The notes under the pieces: generated by a model
Database searches by the model: none
Told to the model about the DNA's origin: nothing
Seen by the model: the letters and a program-made list of their open reading frames with translations, nothing else
Origin: Candidatus Uhrbacteria bacterium
GTDB taxonomy: Bacteria > Patescibacteriota > Patescibacteriia > UBA9934 > UBA10169
Direction: 5' to 3'
DNA: 27,198 nucleotides
NCBI GenBank assembly: GCA_003505155.1
Contig: DNYJ01000036.1
Span: 392 to 27,589 of the forward strand
Made by a program: the position numbers and the translations under genes
Part shown: positions 16,120 to 22,898 of the stretch, in pieces
How positions within the stretch are numbered: position 1 is the first letter of the stretch
Layout of the letters: each line of letters starts with the position of its first letter

Positions 16120-18797
16120 CAGCGTCCCTCCTTGTTGAGCCGATCAAGCGCCTCGAGCACGCGCTCGGGCGTGAACGGAAGTTCCGTTGGAGCCGTACCG
16201 ATCGCCGCCAGAATTGCGTTGCCGATCGCGGGAGGCCCCGGCAGAAGCGGACCCTCACCAGCCTCCTTGGCACCATGCGGGCTCATGTGGTCTTCCGTCT
16301 CCACGATGAAGGAGACCACGTTGGGCGCGTCAAGCGCTGTCGTGATGAGGTGGCCGAGAAGATGGGGTTGATGAGGCAGACCCATCTCCTCGTCGTAGGT
16401 GAGACACTCGAAGCGAGCTTCGGAGTCCGCCATGGAGGCGCACCCCTGGACCTGCCCGTGCACGGCATCTGGATTCACGGCTCGACCGCAGTCGTGCGCA
16501 ACCCAGATCTTCTTCACCGTGACCACACCCGTCTCTCCATCAACATGTACTAGCGCCACGTAAGCCGTCATGCTGTAGGTTGGAGAGGCTCCGATCATGT
16601 CACCTCGGTATCCTTCGACCCTCGGATCACGCTCTGGGGTAATCGTCATGAAGGTGCCCGTGACGTTCGGAAGCTCCTCTCCGGAAGTGCGTGCCTTCAC
16701 GAAGGCTTCCCCAGCACGAACACAGGCGGTGCCAAGCATGATGGTTCCTCGCGAAGAGTAGGCGCCGAGATCCTTGGGACCAAGCGCCGTGTCACCCGTG
16801 ATGACTCGAATCCGATCGCGCGGAACCTCCGTGACGTCCGAAGCAAGAACGGCAAGCATCGTGTCGATACCCTGACCAATCTCGGAAGCTTGCGTCGAAA
16901 CGACGAGCGTGCCATCCGCTTCCATGCGGATCGCGACGTTGGACTGATCGTCGTCGTCACTTCCGTGAATAGCTCCCGCAGTGCCCGAGATGTACATCCC
17001 TACGGCGACTCCGAGGCCGTAGCCAGGAGGCAACCTATCACGCAGGTGCCAACTACTCGCCTGTTCAACCTTCTTGAGGCATTCGAGAATACCCGAGGAC
17101 GGAACAGGGAAACCGTTCACTGTGAATTCACCCGAGGCGATGGCACCCTGACGCCGGATTTCCATCGGATCGATTCCGAGGCGACGCGACGCGCGATCGA
17201 GCAACATCTCGAAGGCGAAGCGGGGTTGGGGCGTTCCGTGTCCGCGCTTAGGACCCTGCGGAGGCTTGTTGGTGTAGACCCGAACCGATCGCGCGCGATA
17301 GGCGCCGATCTTTACGGGGCCACCAAGAAGCTGGAGCAGGTAGTAGGGCGTAATCGGGCCGAAGGAAGCGAAGGCCCCTCCATCGAGAACCACGTCGCTT
17401 TCGACGCCAACCACGTTGCCTTCGTGATCGACCGCAATCCGCATCTTGATCACCGTCGTGTGACGTCCGCGGTGGAGGTAGAAGACCTCTTCACGCGTCA
17501 AGGTGATCTTAACCGGAGCGCCCGCCAACTTGGAAAGCAGGCAGACAATCATCTCAAAGGGACCAATATCCGACTTCCCGCCGAATCCGCCACCCGTCTT
17601 CGTCTGCGTCACCCGCACCCGTTCGATCGGCTCACCCATGACGAGCCCCGCCGTGAGGCGAAGGTAGTGCGGGACCTGGGTGGAGGAAAAGAGCCGAAGC
17701 CCATCCTTGTCCCAGAAAGCCGTGGCACTATGCGTTTCAATCGCGACGTGATTGGATCCCGGATAGACAAACGTGTCTTCTTCGATGACGACGTCGGAGC
17801 GCGCAAACGCACCGTCAACATCACCGAAGTCCGGAAGAATCACCTCCTTGAAAACGTTGTTTCGAAGAGGACACCCCTTGCGAGGGTCAAGCGTGTGAAC
17901 AAGAGGCGCACCCGGCTTGAGAGCCTGAAGCGCGTCAACGACGTGCGGAAGCACTTCGTATTCGACCACGATGAGGTTGAGCGCGGTAAGCGCCGTCGCT
18001 TCATCGTCAGCCGCGACTGCCACGACTTCTTGCCCCACGAACACGACTTCGCCTTCAGCGAGAGCCGTCTCGTCCCCCGCCCAGGGAATGATCCCGTAGC
18101 GGATCGCTCGTCCGTCCTCCCCCTTCTTGAAGTCCGCGATGGTGACCACGGCACGAACACCGGGAAGTGTCAGCGCAACCGAAGTGTCGATCGAGAGGAT
18201 CCGAGCGTGCGCGTGAGGCGAACGCAAGATCTTCCCTACGAGCGTGCCAGAAAGGTGAAGATCATCACCGTAAACGGCAGACCCGTCCGACATCTCGGGA
18301 GCACGGATGTTGACGATGGGATTCTCGGGAGGCTCACGCGTTCCAGATGCCACCTCAACAGCGTCGAAGATGGGGCCGTAGCCCGTGCACCGGCAGAGAT
18401 TGCCAGCGAGCGCTTCTGCGATCTCAACACGACTCGGCTTGGGCGCCCGCAGAAGAAGAGCTGAAGAAGACATGAGCATGCCAGGCGTGCAGGCACCACA
18501 CTGAGCAGCCCCACACTTCCCGAAGGCTTCCTGAAGAGCCTGTCCCTTGGGGCACTGCTCCGCGAGACCTTCGACCGTCACAATTTCCCGTCCTTCGACG
18601 GAAGCCACGAGGGTCAGACAAGCGAGAATCGGCTGGCCGTCCCTAAGGACGGTGCATGACCCGCATGTCCCCATGTCGCACCCCTGCTTCGTGCCAGTCA
18701 GACCGGCATCCTCGCGCAGAAGCTCGAGAAGTGTACGGCCGTCGGGCACGTCAAAGGAGGAAGGAGAACCATTGATGGTGAAGGATCGCTTCGTCAT
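16119..18797 (-). CDS. Fused 2Fe-2S / molybdopterin subunit of a molybdenum hydroxylase
   Basis: An 892-aa fusion of the iron-sulfur and molybdenum subunits, without FAD domain. The first 2Fe-2S cluster uses C40, C45, C48, C60 (plant-ferredoxin type CX4CX2CX11C); the second uses C100, C103, C135, C137 (QCGACTPG, LCRCTGYGPI). The Mo domain starts near 160; GGGFGGK (402-408) and KRGHGTPQPRFAFE (517-530) line the cofactor site, and E848 in KEAGEGPLLPG matches the catalytic Glu. Length and order resemble the Desulfovibrio aldehyde oxidoreductase (907 aa), but the partner FAD subunit points to 4-hydroxybenzoyl-CoA reductase relatives. ATG 18797 has AGAGG six bases upstream. No molybdopterin-synthesis, CoA-ligase or transport genes are in the window. 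GC looks higher than in neighbours. Confidence 0.9.
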   Translation of the reverse strand: MTKRSFTINGSPSSFDVPDGRTLLELLREDAGLTGTKQGCDMGTCGSCTVLRDGQPILACLTLVASVEGREIVTVEGLAEQCPKGQALQEAFGKCGAAQCGACTPGMLMSSSALLLRAPKPSRVEIAEALAGNLCRCTGYGPIFDAVEVASGTREPPENPIVNIRAPEMSDGSAVYGDDLHLSGTLVGKILRSPHAHARILSIDTSVALTLPGVRAVVTIADFKKGEDGRAIRYGIIPWAGDETALAEGEVVFVGQEVVAVAADDEATALTALNLIVVEYEVLPHVVDALQALKPGAPLVHTLDPRKGCPLRNNVFKEVILPDFGDVDGAFARSDVVIEEDTFVYPGSNHVAIETHSATAFWDKDGLRLFSSTQVPHYLRLTAGLVMGEPIERVRVTQTKTGGGFGGKSDIGPFEMIVCLLSKLAGAPVKITLTREEVFYLHRGRHTTVIKMRIAVDHEGNVVGVESDVVLDGGAFASFGPITPYYLLQLLGGPVKIGAYRARSVRVYTNKPPQGPKRGHGTPQPRFAFEMLLDRASRRLGIDPMEIRRQGAIASGEFTVNGFPVPSSGILECLKKVEQASSWHLRDRLPPGYGLGVAVGMYISGTAGAIHGSDDDDQSNVAIRMEADGTLVVSTQASEIGQGIDTMLAVLASDVTEVPRDRIRVITGDTALGPKDLGAYSSRGTIMLGTACVRAGEAFVKARTSGEELPNVTGTFMTITPERDPRVEGYRGDMIGASPTYSMTAYVALVHVDGETGVVTVKKIWVAHDCGRAVNPDAVHGQVQGCASMADSEARFECLTYDEEMGLPHQPHLLGHLITTALDAPNVVSFIVETEDHMSPHGAKEAGEGPLLPGPPAIGNAILAAIGTAPTELPFTPERVLEALDRLNKEGR
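16127..16133 (-). promoter_or_regulatory. Strong Shine-Dalgarno of the FAD subunit
   Basis: AAGGAGG, seven bases before the ATG and inside the end of the upstream gene. It decides the start at 16119 and contrasts with the SD-less housekeeping genes around. Confidence 0.8.
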
Positions 18798-18803
18798 CAC
18801 GCA

Positions 18804-18808
18804 CCTCT
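18804..18808 (-). promoter_or_regulatory. Shine-Dalgarno of the fused Mo/Fe-S subunit
   Basis: AGAGG (continuing TG) six bases before ATG 18797. It supports this start over the upstream in-frame ATG at 18854, which lies upstream of the predicted transcription start. Confidence 0.7.
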
Positions 18809-18819
18809 GTGAAAGTTCG

Positions 18820-18836
18820 CCGTTTTTGAAAAACGG
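18820..18836 (-). promoter_or_regulatory. Palindrome at the start of the hydroxylase transcript
   Basis: CCGTTTTTGAAAAACGG is a perfect inverted repeat around one base. It begins about at the predicted +1 of the hydroxylase operon. It could be a repressor operator or, in RNA, a 7-bp hairpin just upstream of the SD. Confidence 0.5.
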
Positions 18837-18844
18837 ACAGTCGT

Positions 18845-18873
18845 TGTCTATCATCGCAAAAAGCTTCTGTCAA
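18845..18873 (-). promoter_or_regulatory. Promoter of the molybdenum hydroxylase operon
   Basis: On the minus strand a consensus TTGACA (18873-18868), a 17-bp spacer and TAGACA (18850-18845) preceded by TGA, an extended -10. The leader is ~40 nt and includes the palindrome and SD. Confidence 0.65.
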
Positions 18874-18925
18874 CGCATTTCTTCTAAAATAAGAGCTCTT
18901 CACGAGATGAGTAAGAAATCATCGA

Positions 18926-18954
18926 TTGACCTCTCGCTTTTTTTTTTGTATAAA
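18926..18954 (+). promoter_or_regulatory. Strong promoter of the tRNA-Ala gene
   Basis: TTGACC (18926-18931), a spacer of exactly 17 bp containing a T10 run, and TATAAA (18949-18954). The transcript would start near 18961, ~64 nt before the tRNA. Confidence 0.7.
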
Positions 18955-18981
18955 GAGTCATGTGAGTGACAAGTATGAAAA

Positions 18982-19010
18982 TTGGGCTTTACATTCTGGA
19001 GTGTCATAAT
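18982..19010 (+). promoter_or_regulatory. Possible second tRNA-Ala promoter
   Basis: TTGGGC, a 17-bp spacer and CATAAT (19005-19010) would start transcription ~8 nt before the mature tRNA. Weaker than the upstream promoter. Confidence 0.35.
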
Positions 19011-19024
19011 GGGAGATACTACAA

Positions 19025-19100
19025 GGGCCCTTAGCGCAGCTGGTAGCGCGCCTCCATGGCATGGAGGAGGTCACCGGTTCGATCCCGGTAGGGTCCACCA
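19025..19100 (+). tRNA. tRNA-Ala (anticodon GGC)
   Basis: A complete cloverleaf of 76 nt with CCA encoded. The acceptor GGGCCCT/AGGGTCC contains the G3-U70 wobble pair that identifies alanine tRNAs. The D stem is GCGC/GCGC, the anticodon stem CCTCC/GGAGG with loop ATGGCAT (anticodon GGC at 19058-19060), a 5-nt variable loop follows, and the T stem is ACCGG/CCGGT with loop TTCGATC. It reads codon GCC. Confidence 0.98.
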
Positions 19101-19147
19101 AAACACCGCCAACACATCGTCACACGCGTGGCGGTGTTTTGTTTTTT
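19101..19147 (+). terminator. Rho-independent terminator of tRNA-Ala
   Basis: AAACACCGCCA (19101-19111) pairs perfectly with TGGCGGTGTTT (19129-19139), with an inner CACGCGTG palindrome, followed by TTGTTTTTT. The stem begins directly after the CCA end. Confidence 0.9.
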
Positions 19148-19160
19148 CGAGCTCTTCGGA

Positions 19161-19189
19161 TTGTGCGGGAGAAAAAATAATGCTATCTT
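19161..19189 (+). promoter_or_regulatory. Promoter of ychF
   Basis: TTGTGC (19161-19166), a 17-bp spacer ending TGC, and TATCTT (19184-19189), so both a -35 and an extended -10 are present. The -10 ends 9 nt before the ATG, predicting a near-leaderless mRNA. Confidence 0.7.
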
Positions 19190-19198
19190 CGAGCGCGT

Positions 19199-20272
19199 AT
19201 GTTGCAAGTCGGTATCGTGGGGCTCCCGAACGTCGGCAAGTCCACACTCTTCAAAACGCTCACTAAGAAACAGGTGGACTGCGCAAATTTTCCTTTTTGC
19301 ACGATCGAGCCCAACGTGGGTGTTGTCGAGGTGCCCGACCAGCGGTTGCACGAGCTTGCTCGCGTCTCCAATTCGGCCAAAGTGATCTCGACCGCGATCG
19401 AGTTCGTGGACATCGCGGGGCTCGTCAAAGGCGCGTCCATGGGCGAGGGACTCGGCAATAAATTCCTCGCCAACATCCGCGAGGTGGATATGATCTTGCA
19501 CGTCGTACGGGATTTTCAAGACGGAAACATCGTGCACGTGGACGGCGATGTGAATCCCTTGCGCGACGTGGAGACGATTGAAACGGAGCTTGCGCTTGCC
19601 GATCTTGGAACGGCAGAGAAGCGGCTGGATGCACTCAAGAACAAAGCGAAGTCGGGAACAGATAAAGAAACAATGCGCCGCCTCGCCCTCTTGGAAGAGC
19701 TCGTAGAAAAACTCGGACGCGGCGAGACGGCAAACACGCTTTCTCGCACAGCGGAAGACGAACTGTTCTTGCGTGAGATCAATCTTCTCACCGATAAGCC
19801 GATTCTCTACGTCGTCAACGTGGATGAAAAAGCGGCGGCGAATGCGAGCTGGACAAGTCCGCTTGGAAAGACTCGGCGCGCCCTCTCGCTCTGCGTGAAG
19901 ACAGAGTCCGAGATCGTTGATCTCCCCAAAGAAGAGCAGAAGGAGTTTTTGGAAGCGTTGGGTCTCAAGGAAACGGGACTCGATCGTATCATTTCCGAGT
20001 GTTACGCGACGCTCAATCTCGTTACCTACTTCACCTCCGGAGAAAAAGAGACGCGGGCGTGGACGGTTCCATCGGGAACCAAAGCTCCGCAGGCGGCCGC
20101 GGTCATCCACACGGATTTTGAAAAAGGATTTATTCGCGCGGAAGTCATCAACTGGAAAGATTTCGTAGAACTCGGCGAAGCGGGAGCCAAAGAAGCCGGA
20201 AAGCTCCGCATCGAAGGCAAAGACTACGTCGTGCGCGACGGAGACACGGTGCATTTCCGCGTGAGCACCTAA
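19199..20272 (+). CDS. ychF: Ribosome-binding ATPase YchF/OLA1
   Basis: A 357-aa Obg-family P-loop protein (E. coli YchF 363). Walker A is GLPNVGKS (8-15). The switch region reads [20 protein letters not shown], the G3-like site [20 protein letters not shown], and the nucleotide-specificity loop is NVDE instead of NKxD, as in the ATP-preferring YchF/OLA1 branch. A coiled-coil helical insert lies around 125-195. The C-terminal TGS domain contains [33 protein letters not shown] and the ending [12 protein letters not shown]. It binds ribosomes and is linked to stress and redox responses in other bacteria. The start is set by the promoter 9 nt upstream and no SD is present. It is a monocistronic gene beside a tRNA. 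Confidence 0.97.
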   Translation: MLQVGIVGLPNVGKSTLFKTLTKKQVDCANFPFCTIEPNVGVVEVPDQRLHELARVSNSAKVISTAIEFVDIAGLVKGASMGEGLGNKFLANIREVDMILHVVRDFQDGNIVHVDGDVNPLRDVETIETELALADLGTAEKRLDALKNKAKSGTDKETMRRLALLEELVEKLGRGETANTLSRTAEDELFLREINLLTDKPILYVVNVDEKAAANASWTSPLGKTRRALSLCVKTESEIVDLPKEEQKEFLEALGLKETGLDRIISECYATLNLVTYFTSGEKETRAWTVPSGTKAPQAAAVIHTDFEKGFIRAEVINWKDFVELGEAGAKEAGKLRIEGKDYVVRDGDTVHFRVST

Positions 20273-20293
20273 CGGGGACTGTTGGAGCTGTCG

Positions 20294-20347
20294 GCGATCG
20301 GGGACGAAATTTTGAACCGCAGGCTCTCAAAATTTGTCCCCAATCGC
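20294..20347. repeat. Long imperfect hairpin between converging ychF and the O-antigen ligase gene
   Basis: The left arm (20294-20315, GCGATCGGGGACG plus AAATTTTGA) pairs with the right arm (20327-20347, TCAAAATTT plus GTCCCC and AATCGC) with one bulged base and one mismatch. The 11-nt loop itself can pair partly. It lacks the external T tract of a classical terminator on either strand and may be a REP-like or MITE-like element or a bidirectional transcription block. Confidence 0.65.
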
Positions 20348-20363
20348 AAGCTACCTCTGGAGA

Positions 20364-22751
20364 TTAGGGTAACTCTATTGTTGTTTCCATTGCTTCCTCC
20401 AGCGGTTCGGGAAGCGCGGCGCGGAGCTTACCTTCTTCCAAACGTTTCAGCCGGGCGGCGACGAGCGGATGCCCCGGCTGGAGTTCTTCAATTTTCTCTA
20501 TCTCAAGAATGGCGCCGTCGAGATTCCCCTCGATTTCATAGATCGACGCCAAGAACCAGCGGGCATTTAAGAAATCCGGCTGAAGTTCAATCGCGGCTTC
20601 GAATTCCGTTTTCGCGCGGTCATAACGCTCCATGCGCATGGAAAGCTGACCAAGCTGGAACGCGACGCCGACGTCGAGCGGATGGTACTTGCGAATAGCA
20701 TCAAGCTTCGCAAAAGCTTCATCGAGTCTCCCCTGTTCTGCATACACGCGGGCGAGATAGAAGTGTGCGGGAGCATAGTCGGATTTGATCGCGATCGCCT
20801 CGCCCAGCCTCTCTTCCGCCGATGCCAATTCGGCGTTTTGCGTTTGCCGCGCTTCCTTGCGCACAGCTTCGTCCGTCGCCTGCGTCAATTGGCCAGCCAC
20901 CGTTGCAGAAGCGAGGTGCGTGCGAGCAAGACCCACGAGCCCCAACGGATTGTTGGGTTCAAGAAGAATCGCACGCTCGTAGGAAAGTTTGGCAAAACGG
21001 TCGGCGCCTTGCACGAGAGACGAAAGCTCGCGATAGACATCCGCGCGAAGACGCCAGTTCAACACATTGTACGGAGAGAGATCCGTCGCGCGCTTTGCCG
21101 CATTGATGCTCGCGCTCGTGAGCGCAGTGAGCTTCTGCGTGTCCTCGGACGAGAGGGTTGTTTCCGGCCGATTAAAGAGCGTATCGCTCGCTTCAAACAA
21201 GAACGCCTCTGAAAGGTTGCGAACATACGCGTCATTGTAGCGATTGAGCGTTACGGCTTTGCTAAGACGCGCCACCACTTCTTCGATAGACGCGCGGTTA
21301 CGGTCAAGTCGAATCGCTCCCGCAAACTGCGCTTCCGCCATCTGCCGTTCAACGCTCACAAAGAAGAGGGTCAGCACGCCCACGGAAAAGAGAACGAAGA
21401 TAAAGCTCATCAAAAGGCCGAGGCGAGGCGACTGTCCCAGCTTGACGCGAACTCCGCGCAAGAGTTGAGCCACCACAAGAGCGCTCAAACTATAGAAGAG
21501 AAATTGAAGCGTGAGGTTCCATGAATAGAGAAAGGCCGAGACGGCGAGCGTCGTCCATGAGGAGACAAGCGCGAAGTGAATTTTCCAGACGGCGTGCTCG
21601 CGCTCTCGCATGAGAACGCGCAGGCCTCCCGCAAAAAGCCCCAAAAGGAAGAGAATGAAGAGCGAGGCTCCCAGAACGCCGAGCGTCGAGAGCATTGTAA
21701 GAAAATAGGAGTGCCCCCGATCGAACCGCGTGTTCCAAAAGACTGTCTGATTCACGTCCGCCGGACGATGCTTGGTGTAGTCAAAAACGTAAGTGCCGGG
21801 ACCAGACCCCAACAGCAAGGAATGTTCCTGCCACGTTCCTTTGGCAATGTCCCAACTCGCCGACAACGTCGGGGTTACTTCCACGGGGAGAGGAAGCGCG
21901 TATGGCCGCGGAAGAAACAGGAAGAAGATAGCCGTCACCGAGAGAATCATCGGAAGGATGAAACGGTTGGTTTGTGGAAACTCGGAAGTGCGAAGAAGAC
22001 CGAAGAGAAAAAGGAGACCGCAACCGACCAGCACGAGCACCCACAGCGCCCAGAAGTCGAGCGCGAGGAGAAGGAAGAGCGTGGCAAGCGTGATGAAAAC
22101 GACGAGACTTTTTTCCACCGCGCCTTTCGAGCCCGCAAGAAACACGTCGCGCTCTTCGCGGCCGGAGACGAGAGAGAGGGCAATCCCCAACACGCTCATC
22201 GTTACTGCAAACACGCCGAGCGCGTTTGCGGTACCCACGGTGTTAAACGCCGAGCCTTGCAGAAATGCCCACGGAAAAACCGACGCGCCAAGGACATTGC
22301 ACAAAGCAAGAAGAAGAACGAGCGCGGCGGAGAACAAGAGCGCGGCAAAGAAGCGACGCTCAAGCGACTCTTTGCGAATCGTGTGCGTGAGGAGGTAGAA
22401 AAGAACGGTCAGTGCCGCGATGGTAAGAACACTCTGATACTCCTGCGCGGATCCGCCCATCCAGCTCGCGTATCCGGCAATGGAAAAAATGCCGGAGAGA
22501 ACGACGGAGAGAAGAAAAAGAAGCGGAAGAGCATTCTGCCACCCGCGCACCATCACCACTTCACGCTCAATCAAGACACGACCGACAAAGACGAGCGTGG
22601 CAATCGAAACGGCGACGAAAAGTAGCGTCTGCTTGTTGATCTCCAAGACGTCGAGCGTCCACGGGAGAAAAAAGAGGGGGAGAAGAAACACGAGGCCGAG
22701 AATCAGCCATTCGTTGGCAAGAACGAGCGTACGCGCGAGAGATGGTTTCAT
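20364..22751 (-). CDS. O-antigen ligase / Wzy-like membrane protein with C-terminal TPRs
   Basis: A 795-aa protein. About the first 470 residues contain ten or more hydrophobic segments, starting LANEWLILGLVFLLPLFFLP. A periplasmic-loop signature of the Wzy/WaaL family lies around 310-365: LLLGSGPGTYVFDYTKHRP, then FDRGHSYFLTMLSTLGVLGA. After the last membrane segment (~465) comes a soluble part with tetratricopeptide repeats, e.g. YAPAHFYLARVYAEQGRLDE and FLNARWFLASIYEIEGNLDG. Family members polymerise or ligate surface glycans, or glycosylate proteins; which one cannot be told. ATG 22751 follows an extended -10 by 9 nt. The upstream gene encodes a large surface protein, a possible substrate, which is only positional evidence. 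Confidence 0.82.
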   Translation of the reverse strand: MKPSLARTLVLANEWLILGLVFLLPLFFLPWTLDVLEINKQTLLFVAVSIATLVFVGRVLIEREVVMVRGWQNALPLLFLLSVVLSGIFSIAGYASWMGGSAQEYQSVLTIAALTVLFYLLTHTIRKESLERRFFAALLFSAALVLLLALCNVLGASVFPWAFLQGSAFNTVGTANALGVFAVTMSVLGIALSLVSGREERDVFLAGSKGAVEKSLVVFITLATLFLLLALDFWALWVLVLVGCGLLFLFGLLRTSEFPQTNRFILPMILSVTAIFFLFLPRPYALPLPVEVTPTLSASWDIAKGTWQEHSLLLGSGPGTYVFDYTKHRPADVNQTVFWNTRFDRGHSYFLTMLSTLGVLGASLFILFLLGLFAGGLRVLMREREHAVWKIHFALVSSWTTLAVSAFLYSWNLTLQFLFYSLSALVVAQLLRGVRVKLGQSPRLGLLMSFIFVLFSVGVLTLFFVSVERQMAEAQFAGAIRLDRNRASIEEVVARLSKAVTLNRYNDAYVRNLSEAFLFEASDTLFNRPETTLSSEDTQKLTALTSASINAAKRATDLSPYNVLNWRLRADVYRELSSLVQGADRFAKLSYERAILLEPNNPLGLVGLARTHLASATVAGQLTQATDEAVRKEARQTQNAELASAEERLGEAIAIKSDYAPAHFYLARVYAEQGRLDEAFAKLDAIRKYHPLDVGVAFQLGQLSMRMERYDRAKTEFEAAIELQPDFLNARWFLASIYEIEGNLDGAILEIEKIEELQPGHPLVAARLKRLEEGKLRAALPEPLEEAMETTIELP

Positions 22752-22760
22752 AATGGACAC

Positions 22761-22769
22761 AGTATACCA
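22761..22769 (-). promoter_or_regulatory. Extended -10 promoter of the O-antigen ligase gene
   Basis: On the minus strand TGGTATACT (TGN plus TATACT) ends 9 nt before ATG 22751, predicting a leaderless mRNA. The position of a -35 is occupied by the terminator hairpin of the upstream gene. Confidence 0.65.
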
Positions 22770-22805
22770 AAAAACGAAACACACCGCGTGGGGTGCGGTG
22801 TGTTT
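22769..22805 (-). terminator. Terminator of the large surface-protein gene
   Basis: Arms AAACACACCGC (22777-22787) and GCGGTGTGTTT (22795-22805) form a perfect 11-bp stem with a 7-nt loop. On the minus strand it runs into TTTCGTTTTTT. The plus strand also has a T6 tract, so it could act in both directions. It lies ~95 nt past the surface-protein stop. Confidence 0.85.
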
Positions 22806-22898
22806 TTTGTCCGGCTCTTTGATGGGCCGAACGGTGATGAGTCATGTTTTGTCCGAAGACGAGCTTCGAACAAAGCAGACATGTAAAAGAACGCAGAT

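Noticed and set aside
16890..18464. A 524-codon open frame on the plus strand opposite the Mo/Fe-S subunit
   Set aside because: Shadow of a GC-rich gene; the translation is Arg/Asp/His-rich, with no motif and no ribosome-binding site.
15109..18797. Annotation as xanthine dehydrogenase
   Set aside because: The four-cysteine insert in the FAD subunit and the active-site loop KRGHG instead of FRGFG argue against a classical xanthine dehydrogenase.
18798..18854. N-terminal extension of the Mo/Fe-S subunit starting at ATG 18854
   Set aside because: The predicted transcript starts near 18838, the extension spans the palindrome, and the SD fits ATG 18797.
19031..20254. A 407-codon minus-strand frame covering tRNA-Ala and ychF
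   Set aside because: It runs through the tRNA and its terminator and is antisense to ychF.
21576..22625. A 349-codon plus-strand frame opposite the O-antigen ligase gene
   Set aside because: The translation is almost entirely Lys/Arg/Glu with no hydrophobic core, the expected antisense of a membrane-protein gene.
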